Shown piece after piece: positions 37,628 to 46,680 of a DNA stretch of 64,000 nt. The notes under the pieces are model-generated. The model searched no databases, was not told the DNA's origin, and saw only the letters and a program-made list of their open reading frames with translations. Origin of the DNA: CAWANF01 sp963783355. GTDB lineage: Bacteria; Bacteroidota; Rhodothermia; Balneolales; DATFMH01. The translations under genes and the position numbers were made by a program. Location: assembly GCA_963783355.1 (NCBI GenBank), contig CAWANF010000005.1:615515-679514 (forward strand), given 5' to 3'. Position 1 is the stretch's first letter; each line of letters opens with the position of its first letter.

Positions 37628-38743
37628 TTATTGATCGTCCCAACGATATGGAATAGAAAGTCTTACAATGACGCCCCCTTCTGATGCGTTTTCGAGATCA
37701 AAAGTGAAATCGGAACCATACAATGTTTGTAATCTTTCCCGGGTGTTGGAAACGCCGATTCCTTTTTTCCCGGGGCGCGGTGTTGTTTTATCAAGTTCGG
37801 GACCGTTGTTTTGAATTTCAAAATTCAGGCTGCCGTTATTTCGTACACAGCGAATATTGATCAGCCCTTTCCCTTTTTGATTTCGTACACCGTGCTCAAT
37901 AGCATTTTCAACAATGGGTTGTAACAACAAACTCGGAACTAGTGCATTCCAGGCTTTTGGATCGATATCGACATTTACATCCAGCTTGTCTTCGAAGCGG
38001 TGTTTTTGCAGGGAGATATAACAATCAAGGAAATCCATTTCGTCGCGTAACGAAACTTCCTGTTTATGAATATTATCCATGATGAATCGCAACATCTCCG
38101 ATAAATCGGTAATCATCATGTCCGCTGCTTCAAGGTCGTGATCTTTAACGATCGAAATGGCATTTAGCGTATTAAAAAGGAAGTGAGGATTAAGCTGAGC
38201 TTTGAGTAAATCGATACGCGCAGTGGCAAGTTGTGCTTCGAGCCGCGCTGCTTTTAGTTCCCGTTCCCGGAATCGTTGATAATAATCGTATACATAATAA
38301 GCCCCGACAATAATGGCGAACGTTAGGATATTATCAAAGCTGTTTGCGAATACCTGAGGATTAAAAGCGGCGATTACAAAAGAAGGATTATCGGGAAGCG
38401 CCCCTCCTATCCAACGGAAAAACAAATCAAGCTGGAAAGCCAGTATCACCAAAAAGGGTGCCAGCACGATACAGGCGATAACCTGTATAATTAAATGCTT
38501 AATCCAGTTGCTGGATTCAATTTTGTATTGTGATGTAAACCATAACACAATGGGTGTGAAAACACCCCAAATCAAAGCTTTGGGCATGGTGTAACTCAGG
38601 GCACGCCATAGATAAATGGGTTGATCAATAATATGGCTGTAGATGTAAGTCTTAAAGGCGAATAATACGCCGAGAAATGTCCATAAGCCAATACTTAATA
38701 TCCATTTAAATCCCAAATGCTCACGGGATAACCAGTTTTTCAT
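37628..38743 (-). CDS. LytS/YehU-like sensor histidine kinase
   Basis: About 371 residues from ATG 38743 (an upstream ATG at 38806 would add 21 residues; neither has a strong ribosome site). Four predicted transmembrane helices (about 10-145) are followed by a coiled linker and the His_kinase domain of the LytS class. The phospho-acceptor is in QLNPHFLFNTLNAI, then VPSLLLQPIVENAIEHG (N box) and GIGVSNTRERLQTLYG (G box). It lacks a recognisable periplasmic or GAF/PAS sensor, as in many Bacteroidota kinases of this group. It is the partner of the LytTR regulator immediately downstream. Confidence 0.92.
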   Translation of the reverse strand: MKNWLSREHLGFKWILSIGLWTFLGVLFAFKTYIYSHIIDQPIYLWRALSYTMPKALIWGVFTPIVLWFTSQYKIESSNWIKHLIIQVIACIVLAPFLVILAFQLDLFFRWIGGALPDNPSFVIAAFNPQVFANSFDNILTFAIIVGAYYVYDYYQRFRERELKAARLEAQLATARIDLLKAQLNPHFLFNTLNAISIVKDHDLEAADMMITDLSEMLRFIMDNIHKQEVSLRDEMDFLDCYISLQKHRFEDKLDVNVDIDPKAWNALVPSLLLQPIVENAIEHGVRNQKGKGLINIRCVRNNGSLNFEIQNNGPELDKTTPRPGKKGIGVSNTRERLQTLYGSDFTFDLENASEGGVIVRLSIPYRWDDQ

Positions 38744-38806
38744 TAGAATAGACTTCCGGTAAATTGGATGGGATATCGATTTTTTAACTGAAGCTAAAGA
38801 ACGCAT

Positions 38807-39212
38807 AAATTCTCTTGAAACAAATAAAATCGATCACCCGGCAGTATTTTATCAATATACAAAAATATCATAAATGAAGTGGTAACCGCAAAAAGACTGG
38901 TAAAAATTTCGAATCTGATTGCAGGAGAACAAAATACCCGATTGGGAAGTCTTTTTTATTGAAAATTAGTATAAAACTGTGTCATATAATTTTCACAAAT
39001 GTGTAATTGCACAGAGTGCCCATCTTGTAAAGTGTGTAAATACACAGAAATCAGGCGAAATTATTAAAAAACTGTAAGATTCATCAAATTGGTATGTCAT
39101 CTAAGGTAAAGAGGTTCACCGTCTTCAAATAAAATTATTATAAGGGGTGCGAAAAGGCGGATACGATTTGAACTTACAAACAGGGAAAAAAAATAATTAA
39201 AAGTTCTCTCTC
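38807..39212. promoter_or_regulatory. Divergent promoter region with two spaced palindromic sites
   Basis: About 400 bp between the kinase and the BNR sorting-domain gene, without an ORF. Two related imperfect palindromes, GTGTAATTGCACAGA (39001-39015) and GTGTAAATACACAGA (39034-39048), are 33 bp apart start to start (about three helical turns). That spacing is typical of paired binding sites on one DNA face. A regulator, possibly the adjacent LytTR protein, may bind here; not demonstrated. Confidence 0.4.
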
Positions 39213-41438
39213 ATGAAAAAAGCTACCGGTTATCGTATTGCATTGACTTTAATTTCAATTTTTGCGTTAGGTATAACCAATGCCAGATCTCAAATGTATT
39301 CCTGGAATCATTTGAACGGACCCAATCATTCCGAACTAATCGTTATAAAGAAAACGAATAATGGGGTGTTATATGCCAGCACGGTCAAGGGTAATTTGAA
39401 ATCCACAGATAATGGCCAGACATGGACTAATATCAGCGGGGGAAATATTGGAACTGTTTCTGAAATCGTTCAAACGACCAAAGGTACATTTATCCTGGGA
39501 GATTTTAACGGTAACGTTTATGTATCGACAAATAACGGGGTGAACTGGCAAAATTATCAAATTAAATTTAACGGTATTTCAGCTGGTATTTTAAGTCTGG
39601 ACGTAAAAGGTGAGAATTTTGTTGCCGCCGGAACATTGCTTGGGGTCTCTGTTTCTGCTGATACGGGGAAAACGTGGACAATGACTCCACTGAATCAACC
39701 GATTTCACGTGTGAAATTTGTAGACGATTCCCTGCTGGTGGCGATTTCGGGTAGTATACCCATGGGTTATGCGGGAAATTTAAATACGATGCAAGATGGA
39801 ATGGTTGCTGTTTCCCCGGACAGCGGGAAAACGTGGCGAAAAAAGAGTTTCACAGGTATGCCGGCAACCGATTTCGCCGAAGACGCCAATGGAAACTGGT
39901 ACGCCTCATTTATGAATGGAGGCATTAAAATGTCGGCCGATCAGGGAGCAAGCTGGAGTGACTTTGCGATGAAAGATTCATCCGTTATGCGCATGTTAAT
40001 TACCAGTTCCGGAACGATATTGGCATCTACAGAGTCAGGGTTATATAAATATAATCCCTCAATGAATAAGATGATGAAAACATCCTATTCCGAATCGTTA
40101 ATCACGACTATGGCAGAGGCGGCGAACGGTAATATTTTATTGGGAACTACTGATTTTGTTAGATTTAATAATAAGAATTCCGGCATATTCTATTCAACGG
40201 ATCAGGGATCGACCTGGAAAATGACCGGGACAAACACGAATATTTATTCATTAGCTGCCGATTCTCAAAACAGGTTGTATGCAAGTGATTTCATTGGCGG
40301 ATTTTTTAAATCGGATGATGAAGGGATGTCCTGGAGCCGTATAAATGACGGTATAACTCCGACCGCGGGTATTAATGCTATTGCTGTTAAAAATGACAGT
40401 ATCATTGCTATTGCTGGAATCAATGGTGCAATTGCTGTTTCCGCGGATACCGGCAAAACATGGAATGTCGTAGACGACAGTACGAGTTCGCAGGATTACA
40501 GTATACAGGATTTTGTATTTACCAGTAATAAAACCATTCTGGCGGCATCCAGTAACCTGACCAGCAATAATGGAGGCGTCCTCGAGTCTGCCGATATGGG
40601 GAAAACATGGAAAGTCATTGGATTATCTAATGATGCCGTAACCAGTGTTATAGAAGCTAATGGTATGTATTTTGCCGGTTCCCTGATGAGTCTTTACCGA
40701 TCCAAAGATCAGGGTAAAACATGGACCGATATAAAAAGTAATTTTCCCGGAAGCGTTGGTAATGGAACCCTGCTGCAGGTTTCAAGTTTGTTTGAAACCA
40801 AAAAAGGTAATTTGATTGTATCAACGGGAAGTGGAATATTTTATTCAACAGACAATGGGGATACATGGGTTATGTCGGCTTTGGCACAGGGTTCATCCGT
40901 CACAATCGATCAGCTGACTGTTCCTAAAATGGTTGAAAACCCTAAAGGGTATATATTTGCTGTAACCCGTGACAATGGAATCCTTGTTTCGATGGACGAA
41001 GGTAAGACCTGGCAGCAGAATACCGTTGGAAATATGAATAACGGATCGGCGAATGTCGGTTTTTCTATTGCCATTGATTCTCAGGGAAAAGTTTTTGCCG
41101 GATTTTCTAATGGAGTGTATGAAGCCGGAAATCTTCTAACGGCGATTGCCGAAAATCCCGGTGGAAACAAACCGCAGAAATTTTCGCTTGAACAAAATTT
41201 TCCGAATCCGTTTAACCCGACGACGGTTATACCATTCGAACTCAAAGAAGCCGGAATGGTTAAGTTGACTATCTATAATATGGTCGGGCAAAAAGTGGCT
41301 ACACTGGTAAGCAGCCGCATGTCGGCAGGATCGCATACTATAACTTTTGATGCTTCCAAAATTTCAAGTGGAGTTTATTTCTATCAATTACGATCCGGTA
41401 ATAATGTTGTGACCCGAAAAATGACGCTCATAAAGTAA
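39213..41438 (+). CDS. Secreted BNR-repeat protein with T9SS type A sorting domain
   Basis: A 741-residue exported protein with a signal peptide (about 1-27, ending ARSQ). It has a long set of BNR/Asp-box repeats (STDNGQTW, STNNGVNW, SADTGKTW, SPDSGKTW, SADQGASW, STDQGSTW, SKDQGKTW, SMDEGKTW), implying one or two beta-propellers. The C-terminal sorting domain has LEQNFPNPFNPTT, VGQKVATL, SSGVYFYQLRSG and MTLIK. It should leave by the type IX pathway. It is divergent from the LytS/LytTR operon, so it is a plausible target. It ends in a clear terminator. Ligand or enzyme activity unknown. Confidence 0.85.
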   Translation: MKKATGYRIALTLISIFALGITNARSQMYSWNHLNGPNHSELIVIKKTNNGVLYASTVKGNLKSTDNGQTWTNISGGNIGTVSEIVQTTKGTFILGDFNGNVYVSTNNGVNWQNYQIKFNGISAGILSLDVKGENFVAAGTLLGVSVSADTGKTWTMTPLNQPISRVKFVDDSLLVAISGSIPMGYAGNLNTMQDGMVAVSPDSGKTWRKKSFTGMPATDFAEDANGNWYASFMNGGIKMSADQGASWSDFAMKDSSVMRMLITSSGTILASTESGLYKYNPSMNKMMKTSYSESLITTMAEAANGNILLGTTDFVRFNNKNSGIFYSTDQGSTWKMTGTNTNIYSLAADSQNRLYASDFIGGFFKSDDEGMSWSRINDGITPTAGINAIAVKNDSIIAIAGINGAIAVSADTGKTWNVVDDSTSSQDYSIQDFVFTSNKTILAASSNLTSNNGGVLESADMGKTWKVIGLSNDAVTSVIEANGMYFAGSLMSLYRSKDQGKTWTDIKSNFPGSVGNGTLLQVSSLFETKKGNLIVSTGSGIFYSTDNGDTWVMSALAQGSSVTIDQLTVPKMVENPKGYIFAVTRDNGILVSMDEGKTWQQNTVGNMNNGSANVGFSIAIDSQGKVFAGFSNGVYEAGNLLTAIAENPGGNKPQKFSLEQNFPNPFNPTTVIPFELKEAGMVKLTIYNMVGQKVATLVSSRMSAGSHTITFDASKISSGVYFYQLRSGNNVVTRKMTLIK

Positions 41439-41454
41439 AGAGTAATAACGACAA

Positions 41455-41493
41455 GAGGCCGCTTGTGAAATGAGCGGCTTCTGATTCTTTTTT
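41455..41493 (+). terminator. Rho-independent terminator
   Basis: Nine-pair stem GAGGCCGCT / AGCGGCTTC (41455-41463 with 41473-41481; one G-T pair), nine-base loop, T-rich tail ending in six T. Confidence 0.8.
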
Positions 41494-41599
41494 CCTGACA
41501 CTGCATTTCAAAAAGAAACTCTTCCATACACAAAACACCCCATCTCCTCCCGAACAAAATGGTTTATACCGGTTTGTAAAGGAGGGGATTTTTTTTCAC

Positions 41600-42133
41600 C
41601 TAAATCGGTTCTTTCTCTTTTTGAAGGGAACAGGTTACTAATGTTTCCCATTCTTCAATCGAACCGGTCGTTTTAACGACGAGCAGATCCGTTAATTTAA
41701 CGGAAATACCATACATTGAACGAACGTTATTTTGAATTGATTCATCAGGAATTTGTGTGTGATCGGCATATTCAAGACTGATGTGCGGACGGTATTTCCC
41801 GGAATCCGTTTCTCCGAATATTTGAAGCGCATCTTTGTGTAAAGCCAAGAGCTTATCGACAGATTTGAGTGTATAAAAATAGCGTTGAAAGAACGTGTAT
41901 CCCCAAACGGCCCTTTCAATTGCCACCGTTACAACAGAATGATTTTCTGCAAGAATTTTTGCCCTGTTTATAATTTCATCTTCTCTCAGGTTTAATCCTG
42001 AAATCAAGGTGATATGAGGATTGAAAACCGGCTGTCCAACCGATGCCTGCAACGGGGAAATTAATCCCTGAATCTCTTGATAAATGGCTCTCTCGGGTAT
42101 GAGCCAAAGGGCATACCCTCCGACTAAGTTCAT
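41600..42133 (-). CDS. 2H phosphoesterase (2'-5' RNA ligase / cyclic phosphodiesterase-like)
   Basis: A 177-residue protein with the two H-x-T/S-x motifs that define the 2H superfamily: PHITLISG (about 39-46) and PHISLEYAD (about 116-124). Members hydrolyse or ligate 2',5'- or cyclic phosphates of RNA or ADP-ribose. The organisation is closest to plant-type cyclic phosphodiesterases. The gene begins two bases after the stop of the AIM24-family gene and is surely co-transcribed with it. Substrate unknown. Confidence 0.8.
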   Translation of the reverse strand: MNLVGGYALWLIPERAIYQEIQGLISPLQASVGQPVFNPHITLISGLNLREDEIINRAKILAENHSVVTVAIERAVWGYTFFQRYFYTLKSVDKLLALHKDALQIFGETDSGKYRPHISLEYADHTQIPDESIQNNVRSMYGISVKLTDLLVVKTTGSIEEWETLVTCSLQKEKEPI

Positions 42134-42135
42134 TG

Positions 42136-42900
42136 TTATTCTCCGCTTATAAAGTTTCCGATGATGTTGCCACCCAAACCCGAAAATCCGCGTTCTTCTC
42201 CCTTTTGTTGAAATTTAGCTGCTGCAAAAATCCGATCGGCCAAACGGGAAAATGGCAGGCTTTGCAAATAAACCATGCCTGGTCCGGTTATTTCAGCAAG
42301 GAAAAGTCCCTCACCCCCAAATAAGGCATTTTTAAATCCACCTATGAACTTTATGTCATAATCGACACTTGGAGCGAATGCGACCAGGCATCCGGTATCG
42401 ACCATTAATTGTTCTCCGACTCCCAGTTTTTTCTCTATGATGGTTCCTCCGGCATGAACAAATGCCAGTCCTTTTCCTTCAAGTCGTTGCAAGATGAATC
42501 CTTCGCCCCCAAATAATCCGGCACCCATCTTTTTTGTAAAAGCAACTTCAATTTCAATGCCCCGGGCGGCACAGAGAAAAGCATCCTTCTGACACAAGAA
42601 GCTTCCACCGATTTGATCCAGGTGCAATGGAATAATTTTACCCGGATAAGGAGCGCTAAAAGCAACCCTGCCTTTACCTCTTCCTGTTTGAAGAAAGGTA
42701 GTTATAAAAAAACTCTCACCCGTAATCATTCGCTTAAAACCCCTGAATAATCCTCCGCCAGTACCAGTCTGCATATTAATAGTGCTGTCCATGTACATCA
42801 TGGCGCCCGCTTCGGCCCGTATGCCTTCATTCGGGTCCAGTTCAACTTCCACAATCTGCATATCGTCGCCAATAATCCGGTAATCAATATTATCTGCCAT
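42136..42900 (-). CDS. AIM24 / TIGR00266 family protein
   Basis: A 254-residue beta-rich protein with the family's glycine repeats: IIGDDMQIVEVELDPNEGIRAEAGAMMYMD at the N-terminus, then GGGLFRGFKRMITGESFF, GAGLFGGEGFILQRL and GALFGGEGLFLAEITGPG. Homologues are widespread in bacteria and include yeast mitochondrial AIM24. Function is not established; a role in membrane or stress adaptation has been proposed. First gene of a two-gene leftward operon with the 2H phosphoesterase. Confidence 0.88.
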   Translation of the reverse strand: MADNIDYRIIGDDMQIVEVELDPNEGIRAEAGAMMYMDSTINMQTGTGGGLFRGFKRMITGESFFITTFLQTGRGKGRVAFSAPYPGKIIPLHLDQIGGSFLCQKDAFLCAARGIEIEVAFTKKMGAGLFGGEGFILQRLEGKGLAFVHAGGTIIEKKLGVGEQLMVDTGCLVAFAPSVDYDIKFIGGFKNALFGGEGLFLAEITGPGMVYLQSLPFSRLADRIFAAAKFQQKGEERGFSGLGGNIIGNFISGE

Positions 42901-43000
42901 ATCACTTTATTTATTGGTTAAGGTTTTGAATGGTTATCTAATATACAGATGTACATAAAGTTTGTTTCAGACATTGGGTGTATTTCTACACTTCATAAAA

Positions 43001-43033
43001 TAAAAAAAGGGATGGCGGAGTCCGTCATCCCTT
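43001..43033 (-). terminator. Rho-independent terminator (minus strand)
   Basis: AAGGGATG / CATCCCTT outer stem with inner CGG / CCG and three-base loop (43007-43033), followed on the minus strand by a long T run. It closes the small membrane-protein gene upstream. Confidence 0.9.
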
Positions 43034-43058
43034 AGAAGGAATTAATAAATAAAATTCG

Positions 43059-43355
43059 TTAATGATGAATGACAGTCACCTCGTCCTGTTTGGGCTCGTG
43101 TTCTTTTTTTAAAGCGACAAAATAAACATCAAGCAAAACGGTGAGTACGATACTGCTGAAAGCGGCAAAAACCAGCCGGCCATCCAGTTCCAGGAATGTA
43201 AAAACTAATCCACCGAAAAAAGATCCAAATAATGAACTGGCGAGGTGTAAGGTTAAACTCATACCTTTTTCATCAAAGATGGTTTGAATAATCCAGCCGA
43301 GTGTTAGGCCAATCATAATAAACCATGTGTAGTCTGTTGCTGTAAGATGATGCAT
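43059..43355 (-). CDS. Small membrane protein, paralogue A
   Basis: A 98-residue protein starting at ATG 43355. The longer reading would need a TTG that overlaps the ribosome site TTGGAG. It shares MxxLTATDYTWFIMIGLTLGW with the gene at 43564-43860. Three hydrophobic helices and a charged, His-rich tail are visible. The pattern recalls GlsB/YeaQ-type transglycosylase-associated membrane proteins, but I do not claim the family. Ends in a strong terminator. Confidence 0.72.
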   Translation of the reverse strand: MHHLTATDYTWFIMIGLTLGWIIQTIFDEKGMSLTLHLASSLFGSFFGGLVFTFLELDGRLVFAAFSSIVLTVLLDVYFVALKKEHEPKQDEVTVIHH

Positions 43356-43563
43356 TTCAAGCTCCAACTATTTGATTAAAACAAAAATTAAATTCGTTCT
43401 TGTAATTTTACACTAAAGCGTTTTTTAAGAAGACAAAACAATATCCCGAAAGAATGGGTACAAAAATACCAATAATTTCTGATTTAATGAATTTTACTTG
43501 TTTTAAACGTTGTGAATAATCGATTTCTTATAAAGTGATCATTTCTAACCCCCGGAAATCGAT

Positions 43564-43860
43564 TTAATGAATCAATTTAATGGTAGGTTTTTTGGGTGCG
43601 TTCTTTTCCTGGATAATGGCCAGGTGAAACATATCCAGTAAAAAAAGGAAAAAAGTGGCATTGATGACCGCAAAAATAAGTTCGGCTTCCAGTCCGGTGA
43701 CCGCAAATACCAAGCCTCCAAAAACAGCTGCCAAAACTCCAATGATAAGATGGGTCGTCATTCCAATACCTTTATCTTCAAATATCAGATCGAATAACCA
43801 GCCAAGCGTGAGCCCTATCATAATAAACCAGGTATAATCAGTTGCGGTTAAATTTTCCAT
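43564..43860 (-). CDS. Small membrane protein, paralogue B
   Basis: A 98-residue paralogue of the downstream gene: MENLTATDYTWFIMIGLTLGW start, three helices, and a basic Lys/Pro-rich tail (KNAPKKPTIKLIH). A textbook ribosome site (AAGGAGGAATGT) fixes the ATG at 43860. The two copies are about 200 bp apart, indicating a tandem duplication with moderate divergence. Probable stress or envelope role, unproven. Confidence 0.75.
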   Translation of the reverse strand: MENLTATDYTWFIMIGLTLGWLFDLIFEDKGIGMTTHLIIGVLAAVFGGLVFAVTGLEAELIFAVINATFFLFLLDMFHLAIIQEKNAPKKPTIKLIH

Positions 43861-43941
43861 ACATTCCTCCTTGGTTAAGAAGAATTTCAGTTATCATGCT
43901 ACTTATAAAGTATTAAAAATATTAGCAATAGTTGGGATTAA

Positions 43942-44724
43942 TTAAGTAACAATTACCGTTATTTTGTCGACCCCGCTGTTACCGGTTACCGGGTCGAAGG
44001 CGTATAAAAAAACTTCGTATTGACCCTTTTGGGTAAATGCTATAGAGCCGGAAAACATACTCGTTGTACCCGCATATTTTAGTGGTACAGAAGTTATCTC
44101 CCCATTTTTGCTGTGAATAATTGCTTTTACTTCATATTGGTTAGCATCCCACAAGCCGTTTGGGGTAATCGGGCAACCGCACATCATCACAACATGGCTC
44201 TTGACATCGACTGTCGCTTTTCCGTTTTGCAGTTGAATCGTTTGATTATTTTGCGGGGCTAATGTCGTAACAACAAATCCCGGCATTTCAAGAATAATAC
44301 CATCTCCGTCGATGTTTTTACCTGGAATTAACCACAACCGGGTGCTGGTTTGTATGTTATTTTGGTTTTTAGTTATGGAACTTTGCGCTTCAATCGAAAC
44401 AAGAACCGGAAGTTTAATATCAAGCGTGGTCTCATAGCTGGCGGTACTTTCTTCCGATAGTTTTTGATATCGTTTATGCTCTCCGGACATCAGAATTTGT
44501 GTATTCCCGGTACCGCCCGAAGTGAGTCCGTTTGCCAGAATTTTGCCGGTTTCAACATTTCGAATGATAATTTTAGCCCCGCCCATAGAAGTTCCTATGA
44601 ACTTTGCATCTTTAGCTTTTACCCTGATTACAATGTGAGTGGGTTCTGTAAAAGCAGCTGGCGGCAAAGTCATAAAAGTGCTGATTATCAGAATAAAAAA
44701 TATTTTTAGGGGACGATACTTCAT
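43942..44724 (-). CDS. Exported protein of unknown function with MMCGCPI motif
   Basis: A 260-residue protein with a signal peptide (about 1-26, TLPPAAFTE). Beta-rich segments look like two Ig-like domains. A striking central motif, VVMMCGCPITPNGLWDANQYEV (here split as VVMMCGCPI and GLWDANQYEV), has two cysteines spaced CxC among methionines and could bind copper or haem. The last 50 residues form an Ig-like 'FTQKGQYEVFLYAFDPVTGNSG' strand pair. No named family recognised; it stands alone between a membrane-protein pair and dinB. Confidence 0.68.
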   Translation of the reverse strand: MKYRPLKIFFILIISTFMTLPPAAFTEPTHIVIRVKAKDAKFIGTSMGGAKIIIRNVETGKILANGLTSGGTGNTQILMSGEHKRYQKLSEESTASYETTLDIKLPVLVSIEAQSSITKNQNNIQTSTRLWLIPGKNIDGDGIILEMPGFVVTTLAPQNNQTIQLQNGKATVDVKSHVVMMCGCPITPNGLWDANQYEVKAIIHSKNGEITSVPLKYAGTTSMFSGSIAFTQKGQYEVFLYAFDPVTGNSGVDKITVIVT

Positions 44725-44896
44725 GATAACTCTCTTATTGAAATAGTTGTTATTTAATTATATACAAGTAAATAAACAGTCAAATATATTATTCGGTTCC
44801 GGTTCTGTAAAAGTAATTTTCAGAACCGGTATTCTATTCAAGAATACTATATGTGTGAATACTGTGTATTTCCGGAATTTGGTGTATTTTACGAGT

Positions 44897-46012
44897 ATGG
44901 ACGTTCGTAAGATCATACATGTGGATATGGATGCGTTTTATGCATCGGTGGAACAGCGGGATCATCCCGAACTTCGCGGGAAATCGGTGATTGTGGGAGG
45001 TTCTCCGGAGGGTCGTGGGGTGGTTGCAACAGCGAGTTATGAAGCCCGAAAATTCGGTGTTCATTCGGCAATGCCTGCAGCCCGGGCGCGCCGCCTTTGT
45101 CCGGATGGTATTTTTGTTAAACCACGTTTTGAGGTTTACAAAGAAGTATCCCGCCAAATTCGCCAAATATTTTTGGAATACACCGATTTAGTAGAGCCGT
45201 TATCGCTGGATGAAGCCTATCTTGATGTAACGAATAACAAATTCAATATCCCATCTGCAACGCTGATTGCGAAAGAAATCAAAACCAAAATAAAAGAACA
45301 AACGGGTCTTACCGCTTCGGCCGGTGTGGCACCAAACAAGTTCCTGGCAAAAGTGGCCTCCGATTATCACAAGCCGGATGGATTAACGCTGGTGACACCC
45401 GAACTGGCAGAACAGTTTATTGAGATACTCCCCATTGGAAAATTTCATGGAATTGGTCGGGTTACTGAGAATAAAATGAAGAAACTGGGTATTCAGAATG
45501 GTAAAGATTTAAAGTACTGGGAAGAGTATGATCTGGTTAAGCATTTTGGAAAATTCGGCAGCTACCTTTTTAAAATAGCTCGTGGAATTGATGAACGGGA
45601 AGTACAACCCAACAGGATTCGTAAGTCTTTGGGAGCCGAGAATACGTTTGCCGAGGATTATGAAGATATCGGGCAGATGAAAATTTACCTCGAGTCGTTA
45701 GCCAACGAGGTGAGTCATCGCTTAAACAGGGCGAAAACAGGCGGGCGAACGATCACCCTGAAAGTTCGTTATAATGATTTCAGCCGAATTACCCGTAGCC
45801 TTACAGTTAACGAATCCGTATCAGACGAAGAAACAATCGGCAGTGTTGCAAAAGAATTGCTGGATCAGACCGAAGCCGGTGAGCGCAAAGTGCGTTTGCT
45901 GGGGATAACCGTGTCGAGCCTCGATAATAGTGATGAAATTGTTGACGGGATCCAATTAGATCTCTTTGAAGAATTCCATCTAAAAAAAAATCATTATGGC
46001 AATCCGAAATGA
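44897..46012 (+). CDS. dinB: DNA polymerase IV (Y-family translesion polymerase)
   Basis: Error-prone lesion bypass. About 371 residues from ATG 44897; the ORF is open 150 bases further upstream, but the family N-terminus IIHVDMDAFYASVEQRD begins here. Catalytic YSxDE-like motif LSLDEAYLDVT (about 103-113), SAGVAPNKFLAKVASDYHKPDG, then little-finger domain. A sliding-clamp-binding pentapeptide QLDLF lies near the C-terminus (GIQLDLFEEF). The 3' end overlaps the convergent aat gene by 19 bp. Confidence 0.95.
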   Translation: MDVRKIIHVDMDAFYASVEQRDHPELRGKSVIVGGSPEGRGVVATASYEARKFGVHSAMPAARARRLCPDGIFVKPRFEVYKEVSRQIRQIFLEYTDLVEPLSLDEAYLDVTNNKFNIPSATLIAKEIKTKIKEQTGLTASAGVAPNKFLAKVASDYHKPDGLTLVTPELAEQFIEILPIGKFHGIGRVTENKMKKLGIQNGKDLKYWEEYDLVKHFGKFGSYLFKIARGIDEREVQPNRIRKSLGAENTFAEDYEDIGQMKIYLESLANEVSHRLNRAKTGGRTITLKVRYNDFSRITRSLTVNESVSDEETIGSVAKELLDQTEAGERKVRLLGITVSSLDNSDEIVDGIQLDLFEEFHLKKNHYGNPK

Positions 46013-46602
46013 TTTTCGTCCGAATGAAAATGTGCTTCCGTTTTCATTGCCTCCTTTAACATTTTCTGGTAGTGCTCATCCGATATTTCAATACAGCCAA
46101 ATTGGGACAAATGTTTTGTGTAAAATTGAGTGTCCCATAATTTAAAACCGCCTTCTACCAGCTTTTTGTGGCAATAATATAGTGCCATTTTGTCCATTTC
46201 TTTTTCATAATGAAACATGGATTCGCCGAAAAATGCCCCTTTAAGTGATACACCATACAATCCCCCGACTAATTTTTTGGCCTTTCGGATTTCGACAGAA
46301 TGGGCAAATCCCAATTCAGACAATTGATTATATGATTCAATAATTACATCGGATATCCAGGTTGTATCCCTGTCGGCACAGGCCGATACGACTTCATGAA
46401 AAGCCTCGTCGTAACTCACGGTAAAATGATGCTGACGAATCAGGCGCTGAACATTTTTGGAAACCCTGAATTGATCGAGTGGAATGATACCCCGGCGATT
46501 AGCTGTAAACCAATCAATTTTTTCGCTGTTTTTATGGGGTGCCATCGGGAAAATCCCGAGAGCATAACCTTCCAGCAATATTTCAGGAGGTATGATATTC
46601 AT
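45994..46602 (-). CDS. aat: Leucyl/phenylalanyl-tRNA--protein transferase
   Basis: Adds Leu/Phe to N-terminal Arg/Lys of proteins for ClpAPS degradation (N-degron pathway). The 202-residue protein has the N-terminal LLEGYALGIFPMAP (about 9-22), then WFTANRRGIIPLDQFRVSK, CADRDTTWIS and VGGLYGVSLKGAFFGESMFH (about 112-131), ending WDTQFYTKHLSQFG. Its 3' end overlaps dinB on the opposite strand. Confidence 0.95.
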   Translation of the reverse strand: MNIIPPEILLEGYALGIFPMAPHKNSEKIDWFTANRRGIIPLDQFRVSKNVQRLIRQHHFTVSYDEAFHEVVSACADRDTTWISDVIIESYNQLSELGFAHSVEIRKAKKLVGGLYGVSLKGAFFGESMFHYEKEMDKMALYYCHKKLVEGGFKLWDTQFYTKHLSQFGCIEISDEHYQKMLKEAMKTEAHFHSDENHFGLP

Positions 46603-46680
46603 TTAATTATAACGCCCGAATTTGTTAAGTGGCATACATCTCTCGAAATGAACCGTTTTTTTAAGGATAATACCGAAGGG

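Noticed and set aside
44747..44896. 50-residue N-terminal extension of DinB
   Set aside because: The polymerase family begins with the IIHVDMDAFYA motif just after ATG 44897; the extension has no family similarity.
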